From Methylibium sp. NZG (GTDB taxonomy: Bacteria > Pseudomonadota > Gammaproteobacteria > Burkholderiales > Burkholderiaceae_C), in NCBI GenBank assembly GCA_001263235.1, contig LGRD01000007.1:78626-142625 (forward strand): 64,000 nt of DNA. Direction: 5' to 3'. Made by a program: the position numbers and the translations under genes. Positions 21,933 to 31,039 of the stretch are shown piece after piece. The notes under the pieces were generated by a model. It was given only the letters and a program-made list of their open reading frames with translations, did not search any database and was not told the DNA's origin. Position 1 is the stretch's first letter. Each line of letters starts with the position of its first letter.

Positions 21933-23600
21933 ATGCTCCGAGTCCTTACCTTCGCTTGCCTGCTGTTGGCCGTTCCGGTGCTCGGGGTGCTCGGCTCGTG
22001 GATGAGCTTCGACGCTGCGGCGATGGCCGTGCTGCGTCATCAAGCGCAGACGGTGTTGCCCGACTACGCTGCCAATTCGCTCTGGCTGGTCTTGATCGTC
22101 GGCGTCGGCGTGGCGGTGGTCGGTGGGGTCACGGCGGCGCTGGTCACGCTGTTCGACTTCGTCGGCCGCCGCTTCTTCGAGTGGGCGCTGTTGCTGCCGT
22201 TGGCGATGCCGGCCTACGTGCTGGCCTACGCGGCCACTGACTTTCTGCAATTCAGCGGGCCGCTGCAGACGGCTCTGCGCGCCGCGACAGGGGCCCAGGG
22301 CGCGCTGTGGCCCGACGTGCGCAGCCTGGGCGGCGCCGCGCTGCTGTTCGTGCTGTGCCTGTATCCGTACGTTTACGTGCTCACCCGCACCGCCCTCAGC
22401 GAGCGCGGCGTGCAGTTGATGGAGGCCGCGCGGCTGCTCGGTGCCGGCACACCCAGGCGCGTGCGCGAGGTGGCTTTGCCGCTGGCGCGCCCGGCCATTG
22501 CGGCCGGTGTGGCGCTGGCGCTGATGGAAACCCTGGCCGACTACGGCGTCACCTCGTACTTTGGCCTGCAGACGTTCACGACCGGCATCTACAAGGCCTG
22601 GCTGGTGATGAACGACGCCACTGCAGCGGCGCAACTCGCCTCGCTGCTGCTGGCGGTGGTGGCCGTGCTGTTGTGGCTCGAACGCCGTGCTCAGGGGCGG
22701 CTGCGCTTTGCCGGCGGGCGCCAGGCCAGCGTGCACGGCAATGAAGCACGGCCCTTGCGGCTGTCCGGCGTGCCTGCGGCGCTGGCGCTGCTCGTCTGTG
22801 CGCTGCCGGTGTTGCTAGGCTTCGTTTTGCCGGTGGCCGTGCTGGTGCGGCTGCTGTGGCAAGAGATGCACGCTGGCGCCACCGGTGCCCCTTTGCTCGA
22901 CATGGCCCGCTTTGCGCAATGGGCGTGGACGAGCTTCAAGCTCGCCGGCCTGGCCGCCGTGCTGGCCGTGGCGGTCGCGCTCGGCCTGGGTCTGGCGCTG
23001 CGCACGCAGGCGAGCCCGCCGCTGCGCTGGGCCGTGCGCGTGGTGTCGCTCGGCTACGCGGTGCCGGGGGCGGTGATCGTCGTCGGCATCCTGCTGCCGC
23101 TGGGCTGGGTGCAATCGCGCTTTCCGGAGGTTGGCGCCAGCGCGCTCGTCACCGGCACCGCGTTCGGGCTGATGTACGCGTACCTGGTGCGCTTTTCGTC
23201 GGTGGCGCTGCAGTCGGTGGAGGCCGGCTACACGCGCGTGCCCGCCAGCATCGACGAAACCGCGCGCATGCTCGGCGCCTCCCGCGGCCGGCTGTTCGTG
23301 CAATTGCACGCGCCACTGCTCAAGCGCGCGTCGCTGGCCGCGCTGCTGCTGGTGTTTGTCGACGTGATGAAGGAGCTGCCCGCCACGCTGGTGCTGCGCC
23401 CCTTCAACAGCGACACACTCGCGGTCGTGGCCTACCAGTTGGCGCGCGACGAACGCCTGGGTGAGGCAGCGCTGCCGTCGCTGGCGATCGTGCTGGTGGG
23501 GCTGCTGCCGGTGCTGCTGCTGTCGCGCGCCATCCGTGCGAGCAGCGCGGATGGCGCGGAGGGCTCCGCGCCTGCCAACACCGCTACGGCTCCTTCTTGA
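21933..23600 (+). CDS. fbpB: Iron(III) ABC transporter permease, FbpB-type fused two-domain
   Basis: A 555-residue inner-membrane protein with two tandem permease modules, each with about six membrane segments and its own EAA loop (MEAARLLGAGTPRRVREVAL in the first, DETARMLGASRGRLFVQLHA in the second). This duplication is typical of Fe3+ transporters such as FbpB/SfuB. NDATAAAQLASLLL between the modules is also characteristic. ATG 21933 gives a short N-terminus before the first membrane helix; the frame extends to 21879 without a better start. It pairs with the divergent ATPase. The stop overlaps the convergent small gene by 17 bp. Confidence 0.9.
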   Translation: MLRVLTFACLLLAVPVLGVLGSWMSFDAAAMAVLRHQAQTVLPDYAANSLWLVLIVGVGVAVVGGVTAALVTLFDFVGRRFFEWALLLPLAMPAYVLAYAATDFLQFSGPLQTALRAATGAQGALWPDVRSLGGAALLFVLCLYPYVYVLTRTALSERGVQLMEAARLLGAGTPRRVREVALPLARPAIAAGVALALMETLADYGVTSYFGLQTFTTGIYKAWLVMNDATAAAQLASLLLAVVAVLLWLERRAQGRLRFAGGRQASVHGNEARPLRLSGVPAALALLVCALPVLLGFVLPVAVLVRLLWQEMHAGATGAPLLDMARFAQWAWTSFKLAGLAAVLAVAVALGLGLALRTQASPPLRWAVRVVSLGYAVPGAVIVVGILLPLGWVQSRFPEVGASALVTGTAFGLMYAYLVRFSSVALQSVEAGYTRVPASIDETARMLGASRGRLFVQLHAPLLKRASLAALLLVFVDVMKELPATLVLRPFNSDTLAVVAYQLARDERLGEAALPSLAIVLVGLLPVLLLSRAIRASSADGAEGSAPANTATAPS

Positions 23601-23871
23601 AGAACTGATCGAACAGTTCGTTCGGCAGGGTGTCGATCGGCTCCTCGGTCATGTCCAGCCCGTGCGCCAACTCGTGGGTGGAGTAGTGCCAGCCCCGCTC
23701 GGCGAGCTCCTTGGGTGGGTCGTCGGCCTTGACTTCCGGCGGGGGGTCGTTGGCTGCGGCCGGCTCGGCATGCACGTATTCACCCAGCGGCGCCGACGCC
23801 GAAATGCGCCAGATCACCTTGGCGGCCTTGCCCCTGTCCTTGTCTTTGCTCTTGCGTTGTCGCGTGACCAT
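23584..23871 (-). CDS. Small conserved-type hypothetical protein
   Basis: A 95-residue protein with a very basic N-terminus (MVTRQRKSKDKDRGKAAKVI), a central WRISASAPLGEYV and an acidic, Pro-rich second half ending DTLPNELFDQFFKKEP. No signal peptide or membrane segment is present. The start at 23871 is preceded by GAGGAC at a good distance; the open frame continues upstream but without similar support. I do not recognise a domain. The 3' end overlaps the permease gene tail on the opposite strand. Confidence 0.65.
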   Translation of the reverse strand: MVTRQRKSKDKDRGKAAKVIWRISASAPLGEYVHAEPAAANDPPPEVKADDPPKELAERGWHYSTHELAHGLDMTEEPIDTLPNELFDQFFKKEP

Positions 23872-24136
23872 TGCGTCCTCACCCCTGCATCTTCGATCGC
23901 ACGAAACCCCTCGTGGCGGGGGCTCATCTGTCGTCAGAAATGATGACATCGACCGGCCGTGCTGTCGAATGTCAATATTCACCTTGCGGGCTCGATACGC
24001 TGCATCGGAGCAGACGGATGCTGCATTCGCATGACAAACCCCGTGCCCGGCGTCGGATTTGTGCATCACGCGGGTGCGAAATTTCCCGTGCTCACACAGG
24101 CGGGTGCAGGTGCCGCCTGGGGCAGAATCACTCCGC

Positions 24137-24211
24137 GGCCCCGTGGTTCAATGGATAGAACAGCCCCCTCCTAAGGGGCAGATACAGGTTCGATTCCTGT
24201 CGGGGCTACCA
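24137..24211 (+). tRNA. tRNA-Arg (anticodon CCU)
   Basis: A complete 75-nt cloverleaf including an encoded CCA. The acceptor stem is GGCCCCG/CGGGGCT, the D-arm GGTTCAATGGATAGAAC, and the anticodon stem GCCCC/GGGGC with loop CTCCTAA (anticodon CCT in DNA). The T-arm is ACAGGTTCGATTCCTGT. It decodes AGG. It stands alone between the small hypothetical gene and tamB, with no integrase or attachment-site repeat beside it. Confidence 0.96.
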
Positions 24212-24246
24212 GGCGCTGCCCGGCGGTGCCAAGCGGCAGCGAGGGC

Positions 24247-27200
24247 TCACTGCCACCGCCAGGTCCAGATCACATCGAGCGAGTTGTCCAGCCCCGACTG
24301 CGCGCGCAGCGTGAAGCGCTGGGCGATGCGGTAGATCAGCTGCCAGGTGCCGGCGGTGGCGTTCAGGCCGCGCTCGTAGCCCACGTACCAGCGGCGCGAC
24401 AGGTTCTTGCCGAGCGACACGACCGTTTCGCGCACCTCGCCATCGCTTTGCTTGAGCGACAACTCGTCCAGCCCGATCGCCTTGACGAGCTGGTCGGTCA
24501 CGCCCGGGCCTTCGCCCGACAGCAGCGCGATCGCTGCCCGTTGCAGCAGCGCGGTGTCGGCGCGGCCCAGGCCGTCGCTGGGGCGGCCGAGCACCAGCCA
24601 CGAGAGCTTGTCGATCTCGGACAGCTCGGGCACCGAGAACAACCGGATGCGCGGGTTCACCGCCGTGCCGGTCACGGCCACGCCGACGCGCACGTCGCTG
24701 TCGGGCCGCACGGCCTCGATGTCCAGCCGCGGGTTGTCCAGAGGGCCGTTGAAGACGATGTTGCCGCGGTCGATGCCGAGCTTCTGGCCGTAGGCCTCGT
24801 AGGTCCCCTCGGCTGCGTTCACCGTGCCGTTGACGGCCAGGCGACCCCCCGGTGAGGTGAGGTGCAGGTCGCCCTTGAGCAGCGTGTCCAGGCCGCGGCC
24901 GCGCAGGCGCAGCTTGTCGCCCAACGCCACACGCAGGTCGAGCGCGACCTTGCGGGTCGGCGCGGCGGCAGCCGGGCGGTTGGCGGTCGTGGGGCCGTTC
25001 GTGGCGGCTCTCGGAGCGGCGTTTGCACCCGCACCTGGGCTGCCGATGGAGCCGGGACTGGAGCTGGCACTGGCTCCGGCCGCGGCCCGGGCCGGCAGTC
25101 TCGGGTCGTCGCTTGGCCGTGCGCGCCGCACCTGCACGTCGCTGCCCAGGCTCGGCGCGTCGCTGCGGGTGAAGTCGATCAGTGCCTCGTCGATGCCGAA
25201 CCGGCCGTCGAACCCGAGGCTCTCGCGGTCGATGCGCAACTGCCCCTGGCCGCTGGTGACCACGCGCCGGTCCACCCGGCCCAGCAGCAAGAAGCGCTCG
25301 GCCACCAGTTGAAGGTTGGCCTGGGGCGCCTCGCCCAGGCCGGCCGTGCCCTGCACGTCCAGGCTGCCGGAGCCGGCGCGCAACTTGAAGCGCTCGATGC
25401 GCGCGCTGGTGGCTTGCAGCGCGATCAGCACGTCGCCGTCGCTCACGTTCACGCCTTCGAGGAAGTTGCGCAGGCTCAAGCCCTTGCCGCGCACCTCGCC
25501 GGTGTACTCGGGCGCGCCGAAGCGCCCGCCGATGCTGGCACTCGTGCGCAACTCGCCCCCCAGCCGCCAGCCCGCCGGCACCCAGGTGCCCCAGGTGCCC
25601 AGGTTGGCCACCTGCAACTCCAGCACGCCCTGGATCGGCGCGTCGGCCGCCGGCCACAGCACCTGCGGCGAGGTGCGCACCACCACCGCGCCGGCGCCCA
25701 CGCCCAGCGTCTTGCCTGCCAGGCCCTGCGTGAAGCTCCACACGCCGTCCTTGGCGTCCAGGCCGAGGCGCAGATCGCTCAGGCCCAGGGCCTGCGTGCC
25801 GATCTCGTCGGTCACGGTCAGGTCGCCGCTGCGGCGCTCGATCACCACGTCGGCGCTGAAGTTGGGCGCACTGCGCAGGTCGATGCTGCCGGCGAGCTGC
25901 AGGTCGCCACCCCAACCGAAGCTGGGCTGCGCGCGCGCCAGCAGCGGCGCCACGCGCAGTGGCTCGATGTCGGCCTGCACGTCGATCTGCGCCGGGGCGC
26001 CGGCCAGCGCGCCTTGCCAGTTCAGCCGGCTCCAGCGCAACGCGCCGCCCAGCAGCTCGACGCGGCCAGGCTGCGCGCTCGCCCGCGTCGGCCCGCCGGC
26101 CCACTGCAACTCGAGCGCGACATCGCGCGTGCGCAGCCACGGGGCGGCGCCGGCCGCGCCGTCCAGCCACTCCAGGCGGTTCAGGCTGCCGCGCCAGCCG
26201 CTCGGCGTGTTGCCCTGCACGGCTTGCAGGCCACCCTGGGCTTGCAGCAGCGCGACCGTGCGCCCGCGTGATCGGGCGGCGATGTCCCCACTGGCAGGTG
26301 AAGCGCCGGTGCCGGCGGCCGGCGCAGGTGCTTGGTCCCGAGCAGCGCCAGCGCCAGCGCCCGAACCAGCGGCAGTGACATTGCCAGCGCCAGAAGCTGC
26401 GTCCGCGCCAGAGGCAGCACCGTCGGCGCTCGCCGCTCCGGGCCGCCCTGGCGGGGCCGCCGTGGTTGCGCCGACTGCCGACGGGGCGTTCAGCGCCTGC
26501 GCGGTTTGAAGCGCCTGGGCCCACTCGGGCGGCAGCGCGCGCGATTCGGCGCGCAGCTCCAGGCTGTGCGCCCGGCCGGTGCCCTTGAGCAGCAATTGCG
26601 CCGATTCGACGGCCGCCATTGGGACCGCAGCCCCGGACGCGGCGGGCGAATCTCCCCAGGCGAGCTGGGTCAAGCTCACCTGCGCGTCCGCGGCGGCGTC
26701 GAGCGTGCTGCCGAGCTGCCAGCGCGCCCGCCCGGCCTGCAAGCTCACGGCGCCGGCGCGCAGCGCGGTCGCGTCGAGTTCGCCCTGGCCGGCCAGCTCG
26801 GGCCAGCGGCCGGTGACGCGGGCGCTCGCGTTCACGGCACCGGCCAGGCGGCCGTCGGCCCCCGGGGCCTGCAGCAGTTGCCACAACGGCGCGAGGCGGG
26901 CCAGCGCGGGCGCGGCCAGCGTCACATCCCAGCGGTCGGCGGCGCCGCTGGCAGGCGATTTGGCCGCCGAAGCGGAGGTGGCGGGCGTGGGTGCGGGTGC
27001 GGGCGAGGGTGCGGGCGCGGGTGCAGATACAGGTGCAGGTGCGATGGCGGTGCTCAGGCTGCCTTCGGCGCTCAGCCGGTTCCCCGCCAGATCGAGGCTG
27101 AGCAGCGGCACGCTGACACGGCCGTCGGCCGCGCTCGCCTTCACCTCGCCACTCAGCGGTACGCCGGCCAGCAGGCTGTTGCCGAAGGCCAGGCTCACCC

Positions 27201-29085
27201 GACCGCGCAGGCCGGCCAGGGCCGCCGCGAACGGTCGGGTGGATGGGCTGGGGGCCGAGCCAGTGGGGGTGGCTGACGGTGCGCCGGATGGCCCGGTGGA
27301 CGTTGTGTTGGATGGCCGTGCGGCCGAAGCCACCGCCCCGACCGGCGGCACGACCAGATCGACCTCGGCCTGCGCATTCAAGCGGTGCGGCCCCTTGCGC
27401 CACGGCGAATCCTCGCGGCCGGGCCACCAAGGCGTTGGGTCGAACTCCACCAAGGAAGCCTTTGCCACCGCGCGCCACGGCGCGTCGCGCTGCGGCCGCG
27501 TCAGCGTGCCCGACGCCGATGCGCGCGCGCCGCCGGTCTGCGCCTGCAGCTCGCGCAGTTCGATGCGCAGCGGGCTCCACAGCGCGCCGAGTTTGAGCTG
27601 GGCTGTGCGCACCTGCTCGCGCTGGACCTGCGTGCCGAGCACCGCGCCGCTGAGTTGGCCGGCAAGATCGGCCTTCAGCTCGACGGTGACGGCGTTGGAG
27701 GCGTTGGCGGCAGCCGCCGCAAAGCCGCTTCCGATGGCGGCCACGGGGCCGCTGAGTTGCATCGCTGCCGCCCGCGCGTCCAGCAGCGAGGGCTGCACTG
27801 CCTTCAGCGTGGCGTCCACGTTCCAACGGTCCGGCGTCCAGCGGCCCTGGCCTTGTAGGGTGCCGGCCGTTTGTTGCAGCGTGCCGAGTTCGGCGTCGAG
27901 CCGGCGCAGGTCCAGCGTGTTCGGGTCGTCGGCGCGGCCTTGCAATTCGACTGCCACGCTGCGCACCGGCAGCCTGCCTTCGTTCCAGCGCCCGGCCTGC
28001 GCGTTGGCCAGCGAGAGCTCAACGGTGATCGGTTGGTCGAGCGCGCGGCTCACCACCACGGCGTCGCCGCTCAACGCGGTGGCGGGTGCAGCGGGGTGGA
28101 AGGCCGACAGGTCCAGCGCCTCGGTGCGCGCCCGCAGGTCGCCGAGCGGCCAGCGCTCGAAGGGTTTCAAGGTGGCGCGCAGATCGAGCGACTGCACGCG
28201 CTGCGCGGCGAGGGACGCCACAGCGCTTGGCGGAAGCGGCCGGGCGCTTGCGCTCGCGGGTGTGCGCGAGGGCGAAGGCGATGGCCGGGGCGACGCTGCC
28301 GCGGGCGTCACCTCGGCCGGCTCCGTCCGCAACGTGGCCTGCAGCACCGGCGCCGCCAGCGGGCCGGCCACGCGGATGGGCGCGCTCCATGCGACCAGCG
28401 CGTCGCCGGCCTGCTGCGCCAGGCCGAGATTGGCGTCCAGCGGCATCGCACCGTCGGTGCCGACGCGCGCCGAACCGGCCGCGTGGAAGCGGCCCCACGA
28501 CAAACTCAAGCCGTCGACGCGGTGCAGCGCACCACCGTCGGCGCCCAGGTGCAGCGCGGCGCTGAGATCACGCAGCGGCTGCGCGCCCAGGGCCGCGGCG
28601 TGCACCTCGCCGACCTTGAGCGACTTGATCTGCAGCTCGAACGGCACGCGCAGCGTCGCTGGCGGCTGCAGCGGCGCATCGGTCTTGGGCTGGGGCGCAG
28701 CAACGTAGTCGACCCGCCGCGCGTACAGCGCGTCGATCGCGACGCGCAAGTACGGGCTCGCGCTGCCGAAGCGGCTCGCGCCCAAGCCGCGCCAACCCAC
28801 GACCGTCAGGATCAGCTTGTCGCCGCCGGGCAGTTCGAGCTCGACGCGCTCGGCTTCGAAGTCGCCGCCCAGCGCGCCTTTGGGCTTGACGATCACGAGC
28901 CCCGGCACCTTGGAGAGCAACCACGCGCTGCCCGGCTCGCTGAATGCCGCCCACCACAGCGAGGACAGTCCGCTGGCGAGCAGCAAGACGACCGCCGCCA
29001 AGCCGACGAGCGCGATGAGCCAGCCGCGGCGGCGGCGAGGCAGCTGCGCCGTGGCTGGCTCGGGCGGGGTCGAAGACGTTTCCAT
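24247..29085 (-). CDS. tamB: Translocation and assembly module inner-membrane component TamB
   Basis: A 1612-residue AsmA/TamB-type protein. A single N-terminal membrane anchor (RGWLIALVGLAAVVLLLASG) precedes a very long periplasmic beta-rich region. The C-terminal DUF490 domain includes GTVNAAEGTYEAYGQKLGID and EIDKLSWLVLGRPSDGLGRA and ends in a beta-strand (NSLDVIWTWRWQ). It bridges the inner membrane to TamA and aids outer-membrane protein or lipid transport. Several Ala/Pro/Ser-rich low-complexity stretches interrupt the middle. ATG 29085 was chosen; an alternative TTG at 29118 overlaps the tamA stop. A 1206-residue frame on the same strand inside it is only a shadow. Confidence 0.92.
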   Translation of the reverse strand: METSSTPPEPATAQLPRRRRGWLIALVGLAAVVLLLASGLSSLWWAAFSEPGSAWLLSKVPGLVIVKPKGALGGDFEAERVELELPGGDKLILTVVGWRGLGASRFGSASPYLRVAIDALYARRVDYVAAPQPKTDAPLQPPATLRVPFELQIKSLKVGEVHAAALGAQPLRDLSAALHLGADGGALHRVDGLSLSWGRFHAAGSARVGTDGAMPLDANLGLAQQAGDALVAWSAPIRVAGPLAAPVLQATLRTEPAEVTPAAASPRPSPSPSRTPASASARPLPPSAVASLAAQRVQSLDLRATLKPFERWPLGDLRARTEALDLSAFHPAAPATALSGDAVVVSRALDQPITVELSLANAQAGRWNEGRLPVRSVAVELQGRADDPNTLDLRRLDAELGTLQQTAGTLQGQGRWTPDRWNVDATLKAVQPSLLDARAAAMQLSGPVAAIGSGFAAAAANASNAVTVELKADLAGQLSGAVLGTQVQREQVRTAQLKLGALWSPLRIELRELQAQTGGARASASGTLTRPQRDAPWRAVAKASLVEFDPTPWWPGREDSPWRKGPHRLNAQAEVDLVVPPVGAVASAARPSNTTSTGPSGAPSATPTGSAPSPSTRPFAAALAGLRGRVSLAFGNSLLAGVPLSGEVKASAADGRVSVPLLSLDLAGNRLSAEGSLSTAIAPAPVSAPAPAPSPAPAPTPATSASAAKSPASGAADRWDVTLAAPALARLAPLWQLLQAPGADGRLAGAVNASARVTGRWPELAGQGELDATALRAGAVSLQAGRARWQLGSTLDAAADAQVSLTQLAWGDSPAASGAAVPMAAVESAQLLLKGTGRAHSLELRAESRALPPEWAQALQTAQALNAPSAVGATTAAPPGRPGAASADGAASGADAASGAGNVTAAGSGAGAGAARDQAPAPAAGTGASPASGDIAARSRGRTVALLQAQGGLQAVQGNTPSGWRGSLNRLEWLDGAAGAAPWLRTRDVALELQWAGGPTRASAQPGRVELLGGALRWSRLNWQGALAGAPAQIDVQADIEPLRVAPLLARAQPSFGWGGDLQLAGSIDLRSAPNFSADVVIERRSGDLTVTDEIGTQALGLSDLRLGLDAKDGVWSFTQGLAGKTLGVGAGAVVVRTSPQVLWPAADAPIQGVLELQVANLGTWGTWVPAGWRLGGELRTSASIGGRFGAPEYTGEVRGKGLSLRNFLEGVNVSDGDVLIALQATSARIERFKLRAGSGSLDVQGTAGLGEAPQANLQLVAERFLLLGRVDRRVVTSGQGQLRIDRESLGFDGRFGIDEALIDFTRSDAPSLGSDVQVRRARPSDDPRLPARAAAGASASSSPGSIGSPGAGANAAPRAATNGPTTANRPAAAAPTRKVALDLRVALGDKLRLRGRGLDTLLKGDLHLTSPGGRLAVNGTVNAAEGTYEAYGQKLGIDRGNIVFNGPLDNPRLDIEAVRPDSDVRVGVAVTGTAVNPRIRLFSVPELSEIDKLSWLVLGRPSDGLGRADTALLQRAAIALLSGEGPGVTDQLVKAIGLDELSLKQSDGEVRETVVSLGKNLSRRWYVGYERGLNATAGTWQLIYRIAQRFTLRAQSGLDNSLDVIWTWRWQ

Positions 29086-29107
29086 CGGCAGGGGGTTCGC
29101 AGCGTCG

Positions 29108-31039
29108 TTAGAACGCAATGCCCACGCTCAAGTGGCCGCGCACCTTGCGCACCTCTTCGCCAAACGCCAGGTCCAGCCGCAGCGGGCCGACCGGGCTGCG
29201 CCAGCGCAGGCCGACGCCGTAGCCGAACGCGGGGCGCAGGTCTTTCCACTCGAACGCGGCGTTGCCGGCATCGACGAACACCGCCCACAGGAAGGCCGGC
29301 CGCTGCGCCGAGATCGGCCGCGCCACTTCGACGCTGCCCGTGAACAGCACGCGCCCGCTGACGACGGTGCCGGCAACCAGCGGCCCGAGCGTGCGGTAGG
29401 CGTAGCCGCGCACCGACTCATCGCCGCCGGCGCGAAACAGCAGCGTGTCGGGCACGCCGATGTTGTCGGCCACAAACACCTGGCCAGCCTCGGCGCGCAC
29501 ACTGGCAAACCACGCCGCGCCGAGCGGCTGGTACCAGGTGGCTCGGCCATAGGCGCGTGTGAACGGGCCGTTCTCTTGCGTGTTGCTGCGCGCGTAGCCG
29601 GCGGCGCCTTGCGCCGAGTAGGTGGCGCCGCGGGTGGGCAACAGCACGCTGTCCACGTCGCGGTAGACCCAGTGGTAGTTGTATGACAGCGCTTCGTTGG
29701 TGCTCTCGCCCAGCGCGGTGTCCAGGCGCGTCTGCACGTACTCGCCGAAGTACAGCCGCTCGATGCGCGGCGTGTCCTGTGTGCGGCCCAGGCGCGCGCT
29801 CCAGGTGGTGCGTAGCTCGTCGGCCGCCTTCAGCCGCTCCCAGGTGCCGCCGACGAGGTTGCGGTACAGGCCCTCGCGCGGGTGCGAGGTCAGGTCGCCC
29901 TGCCAGGTTTGCAGCTCGGGGCCGAGCTCGAACTTGTTCTTGGCGATCCACGGCAGGTCGAACACGCGCCGGGTGGTGTGCTCCAGCGTCACCCGCGGGC
30001 CGGTGTTGGCGCTGTAGCCCACGCCGACGGTGGCCTGCTGCAGCGGCAGTTCCTTCACGCGCACGCGCACCTCGGCGGCATCGGCCTTCGCCGGGTCGGG
30101 GTCGATCTCGACGCTGGCGCCTTCGAACAGGCCGACCTTTTGCAGCCGCTCCTGGAAGTCGAGCAGCAAGCGTTCGCTGTGCGGCGTGCCGGGGTTGAAG
30201 GTGACGAGCCGGCGCACGGCCGAGTCGTCGTGCCGCTCCAGCCCTTCGATGTTGAGCGCGCCCAGGCGGAACAGCGGGCCGCTGTCGGCCACCAGGTTGA
30301 GTTGCGCGCGCTGGGTCGGCGCGTCGACCTGTGCGCTGGTGTTCTTCCATTCGGCGGCGGGGTAGCCCTCGGCGCGCAGGTTGGCGATGGCGGCGTTCTT
30401 GGCGCTGCTCCAGTCGGATTGGCGGAACGGCTGCCCCACGGCCAGCGGCCACTGGTTGCGCCAGGCGGCAAGTTGCGCGAGCGCACGCGCATCGGCTGCG
30501 TCGGCTGCGGTCTTGAGCGGGCCGTCGGCGTCCAGCGTGACGGCGTCGACCCGCGTGCGCGGGCCGACGTCTGCCTGCACGCGCAGCAGCGGCAGGCCCT
30601 GTGCGCCGACGCTGCCGACGCTGCTGGCGCTGCTGGCGCTGACGGTGCCTCGCGTCACGACCACCTTGGCGTCGAAGTAGCCTTCGGTTTCGAGCAGCGT
30701 GCGCGCCTGCGCCGGCGCGGCGGCGACCAGCCGGTCGAGTTCGGCCGTGTTGATGCCCTCGGTGGCCGGTGCGTTCTGGAAGCGCGCGAGGTCGAGGTAG
30801 TTGCGCAGCAGCGCTCGCACCTCCTCGGGCGCTGCGATGTCGAGCTCGTAGACGGCGCGATCGGGGTTGGGCGCGGGCTCGGCGGCCGGCTCGGCGGCAG
30901 GGCGGGGCGCCAGGAAGACCAGGTTGGAGCAACCCGCCAGGGCGAGGGTCGCCGCCAGAACCATCGCCTGCGTGACCCGCCTCGTGACGTCGCCATCAGC
31001 CGCGCGCGCGAACAGCGTCGCGGCGCTGCGCTCCGTCAT
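29108..31039 (-). CDS. tamA: Translocation and assembly module outer-membrane component TamA (Omp85)
   Basis: A 643-residue Omp85-family protein with N-terminal POTRA domains (for example FRLGALNIEGLERHDDSAVR) and a C-terminal 16-strand-type barrel. The barrel carries FRAGGDESVRGYAYRTLGP, the conserved VRGY lid-lock motif, and ends in a terminal strand LSVGIAF. The ATG at 31039 overlaps the stop of the upstream VWA gene (ATGA), which supports this start. The N-terminus is odd: MVLAATLALAGCSN is a lipobox with Cys at about residue 37, rather than a plain signal peptidase I site. It should act with TamB, whose gene follows after 22 bp. Confidence 0.92.
   Translation of the reverse strand: MTERSAATLFARAADGDVTRRVTQAMVLAATLALAGCSNLVFLAPRPAAEPAAEPAPNPDRAVYELDIAAPEEVRALLRNYLDLARFQNAPATEGINTAELDRLVAAAPAQARTLLETEGYFDAKVVVTRGTVSASSASSVGSVGAQGLPLLRVQADVGPRTRVDAVTLDADGPLKTAADAADARALAQLAAWRNQWPLAVGQPFRQSDWSSAKNAAIANLRAEGYPAAEWKNTSAQVDAPTQRAQLNLVADSGPLFRLGALNIEGLERHDDSAVRRLVTFNPGTPHSERLLLDFQERLQKVGLFEGASVEIDPDPAKADAAEVRVRVKELPLQQATVGVGYSANTGPRVTLEHTTRRVFDLPWIAKNKFELGPELQTWQGDLTSHPREGLYRNLVGGTWERLKAADELRTTWSARLGRTQDTPRIERLYFGEYVQTRLDTALGESTNEALSYNYHWVYRDVDSVLLPTRGATYSAQGAAGYARSNTQENGPFTRAYGRATWYQPLGAAWFASVRAEAGQVFVADNIGVPDTLLFRAGGDESVRGYAYRTLGPLVAGTVVSGRVLFTGSVEVARPISAQRPAFLWAVFVDAGNAAFEWKDLRPAFGYGVGLRWRSPVGPLRLDLAFGEEVRKVRGHLSVGIAF

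Noticed and set aside
24137..24211. The tRNA as an integration site for a genomic island
   Set aside because: No integrase gene and no repeated tRNA 3' end were seen nearby; the neighbours are housekeeping genes.
24206..27826. A 1206-residue open frame inside tamB on the same strand, plus many long frames on the opposite strand
   Set aside because: They arise from high G+C content. The composition is Arg/Ala/Gly-rich without domains, and the tamB frame has recognisable motifs throughout.
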